This document shows positions 1 through 7,612 of a stretch of 64,000 bases of DNA, one piece after another. The position numbers were made by a program, and so were the translations under genes. Source of the DNA: Bradyrhizobium nanningense (GTDB taxonomy: Bacteria > Pseudomonadota > Alphaproteobacteria > Rhizobiales > Xanthobacteraceae); contig NZ_LBJC01000031.1 in assembly GCF_004114535.1 (NCBI RefSeq), positions 79,851-143,850 on the forward strand. The letters run 5' to 3'. Each line of letters opens with the position of its first letter. Position 1 is the stretch's first letter. Below the pieces are notes generated by a model, which made no database searches, was not told where the DNA came from, and saw only the letters and a list, made by a program, of their open reading frames with translations.

Positions 1-307
1 CCACGCTGCCGGCGACGGCGGCCATCGGCGTGATGAAGCAATCAGCGGCAAAGGGCGCCACCGCCGCGTGCATCCGGCACGCCACCACGCCCCTCAGCGA
101 GGTGCGCTCCTCCGCAGCAGCGCGCAGCTCCGGCAGCTCCACGCAGAGCTCGTCAAGCAGCCCGGTGAACCGCCGCGCCGCAGCTTCATAGGCCGCTCGC
201 ACCGCGTCTGTGCGCCCCCTCGCCTCAACGATCAGGTCAATCGGTCCATCCTGCAAATGCAGCCGCCGGCCATCAGACAGCAATGCGATTTGCGGCAGCC
301 TCGTCAT
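1..307 (-). CDS. UPF0280 family protein, N-terminal part (runs off the window)
   Basis: The gene reads leftward and its 3' end lies beyond base 1, so only about 102 residues are visible, beginning MTRLPQIALLSDGRRLHLQ. The N-terminal pattern (an IDLIVEARG segment, then a helix with AAYEAAARRF, then APFAADCFITPMAAVAGSV) matches the UPF0280 family, whose members are placed in the ApbE-like (flavin transferase-like) superfamily; no reaction is established for it. Its ATG overlaps the TGA of the upstream 6-hydroxynicotinate reductase as ATGA, so the two are translationally coupled and in one operon. A role as accessory or maturation factor for that reductase is inference. Confidence 0.8.
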   Translation of the reverse strand, partial: MTRLPQIALLSDGRRLHLQDGPIDLIVEARGRTDAVRAAYEAAARRFTGLLDELCVELPELRAAAEERTSLRGVVACRMHAAVAPFAADCFITPMAAVAGSV

Positions 308-1761
308 GCCCGAGGTCCTGGAATGGGGCTCTGCCAGGGCAACTGCCGGACATCCTCGCCGTTCTGCACCTCGGACAGCGGCTTTACGTAATCCATGTGG
401 CCACCGAGCGCCGCGTAATCAGACAGCTTCATCGTGAACTCGATCGGCGCGACCAGCGCCGGCGTCGGCACATAGCCGAACGCACCCGCCGGCATCTGGG
501 TGACATCGACCATGTAGGTGATGCCGCCGCCGGGCCAGACATAGACCGGCGCGCCGCCGCTGGTGACGCGCGTCAGAGCATCCTTCACCGAGCGCGTCAG
601 CCGCACCGGATTGTCGGTGACGCCGGCGCGCAAGGAACCACCGGCGCCGGCCATGAACAGCACCGTGCACAGCGCCGGTTCGCAATTCTCCTGGATGCGC
701 TCGACCGAGAACTTCAGATCGGCAGGCATCTCGGTCTCGACCGGCTTCAAGGCCTCGTCGAGCACGTAGTAGGACGAGTGCTCGCCGGTCGTGGACACCA
801 TCAGCATGGTCAGACCGGGCTTTGCTTCTTTGGGATCGAACGGCCCGAGGATCGCCAGCGGATCGGAAATGTTGGTGCCGCCCCACCCCGTGCCGGGATC
901 GGCGACCTGGAAATAGCGGCCGGGCGTCGAACGCCGGCCTTTCATCTTGATGCCGGTGTCGGCGATGTCGAGCAGCTTGCCGGCCTGATGCTCCGAGAGC
1001 ACCCCGGTGATGTGATCGTCGACCACGACGACCTCGTCGACCTTGCCGTGCCATTGTTTTGCGAACATGCCGATCGTCGCCGAGCCGCAGCCGACCCGCA
1101 TGCGCTCTTCCCTGATACCGTTGACGACAGGCGGCTCGCCGGCCTGCACCACCACGGTGGCGCCGCCGTCGATGGTGAGCTCGACCGCCTTGCAATTGGC
1201 GAGGTCCATCAGCGTATCGCAGGTGACGCGGCCCTCCTTCTTGGAGCCGCCGGTCAGGTGATGCACGCCGCCGAGCGACAGCATCTGCGAGCCGTATTCG
1301 CTGGTGGTGACGTGGCCGACTGCCTCGCCCTGCGCGCGCACGGTCGCGGTCTCCGGCCCGAGATAGCGGTCGGTGTCGATCTTCACCTTGACGCCGCAAT
1401 AGGAGAAGATGCCCTCGGTGACCACTGTCACCATGTCGACGCCGTCGACCTCAGCTGAGACGATGAAGGGCGCCGGCTTGTAGTCGGGATAGGTCGTGCC
1501 CGCGCCGATCGCGGTGACGAAGGTCGAGGGTTCGTGGACGATCTTGCCGTCCCAATCTTCCGTTCGGCTGAACGGGACCAGCTTGCCGCCATGCGAGACG
1601 GTGCGCTCCAGGATCACGTGCGGATCGACGCGGACGAGCTTGCCGTCGTGGTTGGCGTAGCGGTCGCAGGCACCCGCTGCGCCCGGCTTGATGTAACACA
1701 TCACCGGACAAGCATCGCAGCGGATCTTGTCGATGGCGGCGTTCGTTGTTTCAGTCACCAT
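304..1761 (-). CDS. 6-hydroxynicotinate reductase
   Basis: 485 residues. The enzyme family reduces 6-hydroxynicotinate to 1,4,5,6-tetrahydro-6-oxonicotinate with reduced ferredoxin in the reductive branch of nicotinate catabolism. The N-terminus carries a cysteine cluster, C15-x2-C18-P-x2-C22-x9-C32, suited to an iron-sulfur cluster; the rest is a long Gly-rich domain without a recognised nucleotide-binding motif. The start was set at the ATG giving MVTETTNAAIDKIRC, because residues encoded further upstream are not protein-like and would run through an operator-like dyad at 1786-1805. It is divergent from the nicotinate dehydrogenase genes, which make its substrate, and overlaps the UPF0280 gene by four bases. 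The family assignment is good; the exact product in this organism is inferred. Confidence 0.82.
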   Translation of the reverse strand: MVTETTNAAIDKIRCDACPVMCYIKPGAAGACDRYANHDGKLVRVDPHVILERTVSHGGKLVPFSRTEDWDGKIVHEPSTFVTAIGAGTTYPDYKPAPFIVSAEVDGVDMVTVVTEGIFSYCGVKVKIDTDRYLGPETATVRAQGEAVGHVTTSEYGSQMLSLGGVHHLTGGSKKEGRVTCDTLMDLANCKAVELTIDGGATVVVQAGEPPVVNGIREERMRVGCGSATIGMFAKQWHGKVDEVVVVDDHITGVLSEHQAGKLLDIADTGIKMKGRRSTPGRYFQVADPGTGWGGTNISDPLAILGPFDPKEAKPGLTMLMVSTTGEHSSYYVLDEALKPVETEMPADLKFSVERIQENCEPALCTVLFMAGAGGSLRAGVTDNPVRLTRSVKDALTRVTSGGAPVYVWPGGGITYMVDVTQMPAGAFGYVPTPALVAPIEFTMKLSDYAALGGHMDYVKPLSEVQNGEDVRQLPWQSPIPGPRA

Positions 1762-1785
1762 GTCGAAGCCAGCAGGACCGCGGTT

Positions 1786-1805
1786 ATCATTCGTATACGA
1801 ACGAT
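1786..1805. promoter_or_regulatory. Palindromic operator candidate in the nicotinate divergent promoter region
   Basis: A perfect 12-base palindrome, TTCGTATACGAA (1790-1801), flanked by matching ATC and GAT triplets, gives a 20-base dyad 25 bases upstream of the 6-hydroxynicotinate reductase start. The core resembles the TNGTNNNACNA type of site bound by FadR/FCD-type GntR regulators. No regulator gene is visible in the window, so the binding protein is unknown. Confidence 0.5.
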
Positions 1806-1941
1806 GTTGCGCGCGCTCCCCTCCGGCTGTCAAGCGGCGGTGCAGTGCAAAAGATACAGCTGCCGCATAAAACCTCATTTGCCTATCCGCACTGTCCACA
1901 AAGAAGGCAGTCGCGCTGCAGTGCGGCATGCATGGCTTGCA

Positions 1942-1957
1942 CGTTTGTGTACAAACG
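1942..1957. promoter_or_regulatory. Second inverted repeat in the nicotinate divergent promoter region
   Basis: Seven-base perfect arms CGTTTGT and ACAAACG are separated by two bases, about 46 bases upstream of the nicotinate dehydrogenase small subunit. Position and symmetry suit a repressor or activator site for the rightward operon. The right half shares GTACAAA with the dyad at 7297-7318, but the spacing differs. Confidence 0.45.
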
Positions 1958-2003
1958 GTATCGTCGCGGTCGAGATTTGGCAGCAATTGCCGCGAGCTTG
2001 AGA

Positions 2004-2492
2004 ATGAGGATGACGCAGACACCGATCCGCCTCACCGTGAACGGCAGGATCCACGAGATCGCCGCGGCGCCGGAGACGCCGCTGCTCTACGTGCTGCGCA
2101 ACGATCTCGGTCTCAACGGCCCGAAATATGGATGCGGCCTCGGCGAATGCGGCACCTGCACTGTCCTGATCGATGGCGCGGCAGCGCGCTCCTGCGTGAT
2201 TCCCGTCAGCGGCTGCGTCGGCCGTGACATCGTGACGCTCGAAGGGCTCGGCACGCGCGACAAGCCCGATGTGGTGCAGCAGGCCTTCATCGACGAGCAG
2301 GCCGCGCAATGCGGCTACTGCCTCAACGGCATGATCATGACCACCAAGGCGTTGCTCGCGATCAACCCGCGACCGACCGAACAGGAGGCGCTGGCGGCGT
2401 TGCGCTATAATCTCTGCCGTTGCGGCACCCATGTCGAAATCCTCCGCGCCGTGATGCGGGCGTCGGGCCAGCTCACCGAGGCCGCGGATTGA
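2004..2492 (+). CDS. nicA: Nicotinate dehydrogenase, 2Fe-2S subunit (NicA-like)
   Basis: 162 residues; small iron-sulfur subunit of a xanthine dehydrogenase-family hydroxylase. The plant-type cluster motif is complete (C44, C49, C52, C64, within YGCGLGECGTC), and the second cluster has the CGYC...CRC pattern near residues 105-145. It passes electrons from the molybdopterin subunit encoded next door. Two in-frame ATGs (2004 and 2010) are possible; neither has a strong ribosome binding site, and 2004 was kept. Its TGA overlaps the next ATG as TGATG. Identification as the nicotinate enzyme rather than another hydroxylase rests on the triple-heme partner and the adjacent 6-hydroxynicotinate reductase. 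Confidence 0.85.
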   Translation: MRMTQTPIRLTVNGRIHEIAAAPETPLLYVLRNDLGLNGPKYGCGLGECGTCTVLIDGAAARSCVIPVSGCVGRDIVTLEGLGTRDKPDVVQQAFIDEQAAQCGYCLNGMIMTTKALLAINPRPTEQEALAALRYNLCRCGTHVEILRAVMRASGQLTEAAD

Positions 2493-5400
2493 TGGCCTTC
2501 CCTGTTTCGAACGGAGCTGAGCGCTCACCGGGCTCGCTCGTCGTCGTCCGCACCGTGGATGAGGTCACATCCGAGACCTTCGTGCGGATCACCGCCGACG
2601 GATCGGTCACGGCCTATAACGGCCATGTCGATCTCGGCACCGGCATTCGCACGGCACTCGGCCAGATCGTCGCCGAAGAGCTCGACGTGTCCTTTGCGCG
2701 CGTCGTCGTGGTGCTCGGCGACACCGCTTTGGTGCCGAACCAGGGCGCGACGATCGCGAGCGAGACCATCCAGATCACCGCCGTCCCCCTGCGCAAGGCC
2801 GCGGCGCAAGCGAGACACTTCCTGATCGCGCGCGCGGCCGAGCGGCTCGAACTTCCGGCCACTGACCTCAGGATCGAAGACGGCCTCGTCCGCGGGCACG
2901 ATAATCGCAGCGTCAGCTACGGCGAGCTGATCGGTGGCGAAGAGATCAGGCTCGAGCTTGCTGACGATGTCGCGGTCAAACCGGTCGGCGATTACGCCAT
3001 CGTCGGCCAAGCCGTCCCGCGCGTCGACCTGCCGGCCAAGGCCATGGGCGAGCTGACCTTCGTCCATGACATCCGCGTGCCGGGCATGTTGCATGGCCGC
3101 GTGGTGCGCCCGCCCTATTCTGGTATCGATGCCGGCCCGTTCGTCGGCACCAGCCTGATCGCGGTCGACGAAGCATCGGTCCGCAACGTTCCCGGCCTCG
3201 TGGCAGTGGTGCGCATCGGCGACTTCGTCGGTGTCGTCGCCGAGCGCGAGGAGAATGCGATCCGTGCGGCGGAGCAGCTCAAGGTAAGCTGGAAGCCGAC
3301 GCCGACCCTCACCGATCTTTCCGACGTCGAGACCGCGCTGCGCGCCAATCCATCGACGCCGCGCACGCTGATCGACAAGGGCGATGTCAGCGCGGCCATC
3401 GCCGGCGCGGCCAAGCCGATGCAGCGCACTTATGTCTGGCCGTATCAGATGCACGCCTCGATCGGCCCGTCCTGCGCCGTTGCCGATTTTCAGGACGGCA
3501 ACATCAGGGTCTGGTCGGGCACGCAGAATCCACACGTGCTGCGCAGCGACCTTGCGCTCCTGATCGAGCGGCCCGAGAGCGAGATCGAGGTCGTCCGCCT
3601 GGAGGCCGCGGGCTGCTACGGCCGCAACTGCGCCGACGACGTCACGGCCGACGCGCTGCTGCTGTCGCGCGCGGTCGGCCGGCCCGTCCGCGTACAGTTG
3701 ACACGCGAGCAGGAGCACGCCTGGGAGCCCAAGGGCACCGCGCAGCTCATCGACGTCAATGGCGGGCTGAATGCGGACGGCGGCGTTGCCGGTTACGACC
3801 TTGCCACGCGCTATCCCTCGAACGCCGCCCCGACCCTGGCCCTGCTACTCACGGGACGGATTTCCCCGGATCCCGTAGTGCTTCAGATGGGCGACCGCAC
3901 CGCGATCCCGCCCTATGACTACGACCACATGCGCGTCGTCGCCCACGACATGGCGCCGATCGTGCGCGCCTCCTGGTTTCGCGGCGTCTCCGCGCTGCCG
4001 AACACCTTCGCGCACGAATCTTTTATCGACGAGGCCGCCACCGAGGCCGGCGTCGACCCGATCGAATATCGCCTGCGCTACCTGAAAGACCAGCGCGCGG
4101 TCGATCTCGTCAATGCAGTGGCCGAGCGCGCCGGCTGGACGCCACGCCCTGTGAGGCGGGACAAGGACGGCGAAATCGTGCATGGGCGCGGCTTTGCCTA
4201 TGCGCTCTATGTCCATAGCAAATTTCCCGGCTATGGCGCGGCGTGGTCGGCCTGGATCACCGACGTTGCCGTGAACAAGACGACGGGCGACGTCAGCGTG
4301 ACCCGCGTGGTCGCGGGCCAGGACTCCGGCCTGATGATCAACCCGGACGGCGTGCGCCACCAGATCCACGGCAACGTCATCCAGTCCACCAGCCGCGCGC
4401 TGATGGAAGAGGTTTCGTTCGAGCGCGGCGCCGTGGCGGCGCGGGAATGGGGCGCCTATCCGATCATCCCCTTCCCCGACGTGCCGGAGATCGACGTCTT
4501 GATGCTGCCGCGTCAGGATCAGCCGCCGCTCGGCGTCGGCGAGTCCGCCTCGGTGCCGAGCGCGGCGGCGATTGCGAATGCGATCTTCGACGCCACCGGG
4601 GTGCGCTTTCGCGAGCCGCCGTTTACACCGGAACGCATCCTGAAGGGGCTTCGCGGTGAAACATCGCCCATGCCGCAGCCCCTGCCCGCGCCCGCGGCCT
4701 CGCCTCCGTCCCGCATCTGGGAAAATCCATTCGCGAAGCGCGCCGGCATCTTCGCCGCGGTCGCGGCGGTCTGCACCGCCGCGATCGGCATCGGTGCATC
4801 ACTGCTCCCGGGGCGCGCCATTGCGCCGATCGCACGACCGGATGCATCGGTTTATTCCGCGGCAACCATTGCACGCGGCCAACAACTTGCGGCGCTCGGC
4901 AACTGCGCGGAATGCCACACCACGATCAATGGCGTGCTCAACGCCGGCGGCCGCGCGCTGGAGACGCCGTTCGGCATCATCTACAGCACCAACATCACGC
5001 CCGACGTTGAGACCGGCATCGGCGCCTGGTCCTATCCCGCCTTCGAGCGCGCGATGCGCGACGGCCTGCATCGCGACGGGCGGCAGCTCTATCCCGCCTT
5101 TCCCTACACGCATTTCGCCAAGGCTGGCGATGCCGACATGCAGGCGCTCTATGCCTACCTGATGGCGCAGCCTGCGGTGCGCGCGACGGCGCCGGCGAAC
5201 GAGCTCGCCTTCCCTTACAATTTCCGGCCGCTGCTTTCCGGGTGGAATGCGCTTTTCCACCACACACGCGAGTTCAAGTCCGATCCCGCAAAGTCAGAAG
5301 CGTGGAATCGCGGTGCCTATCTCGTCGAAGGTCTCGGCCATTGCAGCGGCTGCCATTCGCCGCGCAACGCGCTCGGCGCCGAGCAGCGCAATGCCTATCT

Positions 5401-6013
5401 CGCCGGCGGTTTCGCCGAAGGCTGGGAGGCACCGCCGCTGACCTCGCTGTCGCACGCGCCGATCCCGTGGAGCGAGGACGAGCTGTTCGCCTATTTGCGC
5501 ACCGGCCATTCGCGCTATCACGGCGTCGCCGCCGGCCCGATGGCGCCAGTCGTCAGGGACCTCAAGGCCCTGCCCGATCAAGACATCCGTGCGATGGCGG
5601 TCTATCTCAACTCCTTCAACGACGCCGCGGCCGATGCGCCTGCTCTTGCAACGAAGCTCGAGAGCGCAACGCAGGTCACCGTCGCCTCTTCCACCGGTGC
5701 GCGGCTCTATCAGGGCGCCTGCGCCGTCTGCCACGAGGTCGGAGGCCTGCCGCTGTTCGGCAGCCGTCCTTCGCTCGCACTCAACAGCAATCTGCATAGC
5801 GCGACGTCGGACAATCTCGTGCAGGTGATCCTGCACGGTATTGCCGAACCTGTAACGAGCGATCTCGGCTACATGCCGGCGTTCAGGAACAGCATGAGCG
5901 ATGCGCAAATCGAGGAGCTCGTTACCTTCCTGCGCAGACAGTTCGCGCCGGACAAGCCGGCCTGGACCGGCGTGCGCGAAACGATCGCGCGGGTGCGCGC
6001 GTCGGCGCACTGA
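2492..6013 (+). CDS. nicB: Nicotinate dehydrogenase, molybdopterin subunit fused to three cytochrome c domains (NicB-like)
   Basis: 1,173 residues. Residues 1 to about 715 are a xanthine dehydrogenase-type molybdopterin-binding domain, with the GVGE motif carrying the expected catalytic Glu at about residue 684. A hydrophobic stretch near 750-772 (IFAAVAAVCTAAIGIG) should anchor the C-terminal part in the membrane. Three c-type heme motifs follow: CAECH at 805, CSGCH at 951 and CAVCH at 1077. This is the architecture of NicB of Pseudomonas putida, which hydroxylates nicotinate at C6 and sends electrons to the respiratory chain instead of to NAD or oxygen. There is no separate FAD subunit gene nearby, as expected for this type. 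Coupled to the 2Fe-2S subunit by a TGATG overlap. Confidence 0.88.
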   Translation: MAFPVSNGAERSPGSLVVVRTVDEVTSETFVRITADGSVTAYNGHVDLGTGIRTALGQIVAEELDVSFARVVVVLGDTALVPNQGATIASETIQITAVPLRKAAAQARHFLIARAAERLELPATDLRIEDGLVRGHDNRSVSYGELIGGEEIRLELADDVAVKPVGDYAIVGQAVPRVDLPAKAMGELTFVHDIRVPGMLHGRVVRPPYSGIDAGPFVGTSLIAVDEASVRNVPGLVAVVRIGDFVGVVAEREENAIRAAEQLKVSWKPTPTLTDLSDVETALRANPSTPRTLIDKGDVSAAIAGAAKPMQRTYVWPYQMHASIGPSCAVADFQDGNIRVWSGTQNPHVLRSDLALLIERPESEIEVVRLEAAGCYGRNCADDVTADALLLSRAVGRPVRVQLTREQEHAWEPKGTAQLIDVNGGLNADGGVAGYDLATRYPSNAAPTLALLLTGRISPDPVVLQMGDRTAIPPYDYDHMRVVAHDMAPIVRASWFRGVSALPNTFAHESFIDEAATEAGVDPIEYRLRYLKDQRAVDLVNAVAERAGWTPRPVRRDKDGEIVHGRGFAYALYVHSKFPGYGAAWSAWITDVAVNKTTGDVSVTRVVAGQDSGLMINPDGVRHQIHGNVIQSTSRALMEEVSFERGAVAAREWGAYPIIPFPDVPEIDVLMLPRQDQPPLGVGESASVPSAAAIANAIFDATGVRFREPPFTPERILKGLRGETSPMPQPLPAPAASPPSRIWENPFAKRAGIFAAVAAVCTAAIGIGASLLPGRAIAPIARPDASVYSAATIARGQQLAALGNCAECHTTINGVLNAGGRALETPFGIIYSTNITPDVETGIGAWSYPAFERAMRDGLHRDGRQLYPAFPYTHFAKAGDADMQALYAYLMAQPAVRATAPANELAFPYNFRPLLSGWNALFHHTREFKSDPAKSEAWNRGAYLVEGLGHCSGCHSPRNALGAEQRNAYLAGGFAEGWEAPPLTSLSHAPIPWSEDELFAYLRTGHSRYHGVAAGPMAPVVRDLKALPDQDIRAMAVYLNSFNDAAADAPALATKLESATQVTVASSTGARLYQGACAVCHEVGGLPLFGSRPSLALNSNLHSATSDNLVQVILHGIAEPVTSDLGYMPAFRNSMSDAQIEELVTFLRRQFAPDKPAWTGVRETIARVRASAH

Positions 6014-6054
6014 GGTAAGACGAAGGAAGGCGTGGCTGAAAGCTCGCCTGCGGC

Positions 6055-6186
6055 CATCCTTCGAGACGCCCGCCTGCGGCGGGCCCTCAGGATGAGGACG
6101 TAGTGCCTGACAGCAGTTCAATAAGGCAAAGCTGCCGCTTGGCCTCATCCTGAGGAGACCGCGAAGCGCGTCGTCTCGAAGGACGA
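6055..6186. repeat. Nested intergenic inverted repeat between convergent genes
   Basis: The left side reads catccttcgagacg ... cctcaggatgagg and the right side cctcatcctgagg ... cgtctcgaaggacg, so two imperfect copies of one short element face each other and can form a long hairpin. It lies between the 3' ends of nicB and the leftward dioxygenase, where it could stop transcription from both sides. The core (CCTGAGG plus TCGAAGGA) recurs at 52957-53028, so this is a dispersed family. Confidence 0.65.
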
Positions 6187-6223
6187 GGCGCTTGCTCATA
6201 CCTCTTCCAGCTCAGCTTTAACT

Positions 6224-7192
6224 CTAGCCGTGCTTCTTCGCCTCCACCGGCGGCGTGCCGTGGGTGTGGAAGGATTCGATCGTCTTCAATCCCCAGGCCT
6301 GGCCTTTCTTGCGCTCCTCCTCGGTCCACACGATCGGCTTCCAGTCGGGCGCGAGAATGAGGCGCGCGCCGGCATTGGCGACCTCGACGCGGTTGCCGCC
6401 GGGCTCGTAGACGTAGAGGAAGAAGGTCTGCTGAATCGCGTGCTTGTGCGGTCCGGTCTCGATGTGGATGCCGTTCTCCAGGAAGATGTCGGCCGCACGA
6501 AGAATCTCCTCGCGGCTGTCGAGCGCGTAGGTGACGTGGTGGAAGCGGCCCGGCACGCCGGAATGGTCGAGCGAATAGGCAAAATCGTAGCTCTTGTTCG
6601 ACATTGTCAGCCACATCGCAGCTTCGCGGCCGTCATTGAGCACGATCTGCTCCGTGAGGCGGCAGCCGAGGTAATTTTCGAAGAACTCTCGATTGGCCTT
6701 GATGTCGACGGCGAGGCAGTTGAGATGGTCGAGGCGGCGGACATTGACGCCGCGCGCGGGAAAGCGCTGCGCCTGGTTCTTCAGCGCAGGCTTCAGCTCC
6801 GGCGGAGCTTGATACCATTCGGTCTCGTAGTAGAGCTCGACGATGTGACCGTCGGGATCGCGGCAGCGGAAGGTCGGGCCCTGCCCCATGTCGCCGTCGA
6901 TCCAGCCGATGTCGAAGCCGGATCCTTTCAGCGCGGCGACGCGCCGCTCCAGCGCCTGCTGGCTGCGCGCGCGGAGCGCCATGTGCTCCATGCCCGAGGT
7001 CTTCGACGCGGTGAGCTTGAGCGAATACCGCTCGTAATCGTCCCAGCCGCGCAAATAGACCGACTCGCCCTTCTGGCCGCTGACGGTCATGCCCATGACG
7101 TCGACGAAGAATTTCAGGCTCTCATCGGGCTTGGGAGTCAGCAGCTCCATATGACCGAGATGGGCAAGATCGAGCATCGGTTCGGGCTGCAT
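6224..7192 (-). CDS. Extradiol ring-cleavage dioxygenase (catechol 2,3-dioxygenase family, vicinal oxygen chelate fold)
   Basis: 322 residues, the usual length for two-domain XylE-type enzymes. The C-terminal domain carries the 2-His-1-carboxylate iron ligands: H156 in RRLDHLNCL, H218 or H219 in GRFHHVTYAL and E270 in GGNRVEVANAG. It should cleave a catechol-like ring next to the two hydroxyls using Fe(II); the substrate cannot be read from the sequence. The start at MQPEPM has a strong GGAGG six bases upstream. It stands alone, with no hydrolase, decarboxylase or ferredoxin neighbour, so it may feed a pathway encoded elsewhere. An operator-like dyad lies about 105 bases upstream. Confidence 0.85.
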   Translation of the reverse strand: MQPEPMLDLAHLGHMELLTPKPDESLKFFVDVMGMTVSGQKGESVYLRGWDDYERYSLKLTASKTSGMEHMALRARSQQALERRVAALKGSGFDIGWIDGDMGQGPTFRCRDPDGHIVELYYETEWYQAPPELKPALKNQAQRFPARGVNVRRLDHLNCLAVDIKANREFFENYLGCRLTEQIVLNDGREAAMWLTMSNKSYDFAYSLDHSGVPGRFHHVTYALDSREEILRAADIFLENGIHIETGPHKHAIQQTFFLYVYEPGGNRVEVANAGARLILAPDWKPIVWTEEERKKGQAWGLKTIESFHTHGTPPVEAKKHG

Positions 7193-7612
7193 GTTGTCCT
7201 CCAGCACAGCTAGCGATCCGCCGGGCCGGATCGCGCGATCGGGTGTAGGGCTGCAACACGCCGCCCCGACCGAAGGCGGCACTGAAGCCGCCGGTTCATT
7301 TGTACTAATGTACAAATGATTAGGTCTCGTCAACAAATCAACGCTGTCCTGAACCGCATCAAGTTCGCGGCACAAACACCCATATTCCTCCAACGGCGGG
7401 CTGACCGGCCGGATGGTAAAATCTTCCTAAACTTGCTCTTTGGGCTCCAATGATCTGGAATTGCAGCATTTTCCCGCCGTTTCCGCCCATAGATGGGCAA
7501 TCGGAACAAAGCTCCTGGCCGAATTGTCGCGGATTTAACGAAGCGGCCGCGCCTGCCGCTTAACCGTTTGTCCAGCCACGGCCGCGCATAGTCCAGGGCA
7601 AATCCCTCGCTC
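7193..7612. other. Intergenic region between divergent dioxygenase and HerA-like genes
   Basis: 420 bases with no convincing gene on either strand. It holds the ribosome binding site of the dioxygenase, the dyad at 7297-7318 and presumably promoters for both divergent genes. I see no repeat family member or hairpin terminator here. Confidence 0.6.
7297..7318. promoter_or_regulatory. Operator candidate upstream of the extradiol dioxygenase
   Basis: Perfect nine-base arms, CATTTGTAC and GTACAAATG, flank the four-base spacer TAAT. The local sequence is AT-rich against a GC-rich background. Placement upstream of an aromatic-ring dioxygenase fits a MarR-, GntR- or TetR-type ligand-responsive regulator, but no regulator gene is adjacent. 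Confidence 0.55.

Noticed and set aside
283..1458. A 391-codon plus-strand frame opposite 6-hydroxynicotinate reductase
   Set aside because: Shadow frame; coding signals and the Cys cluster are on the minus strand.
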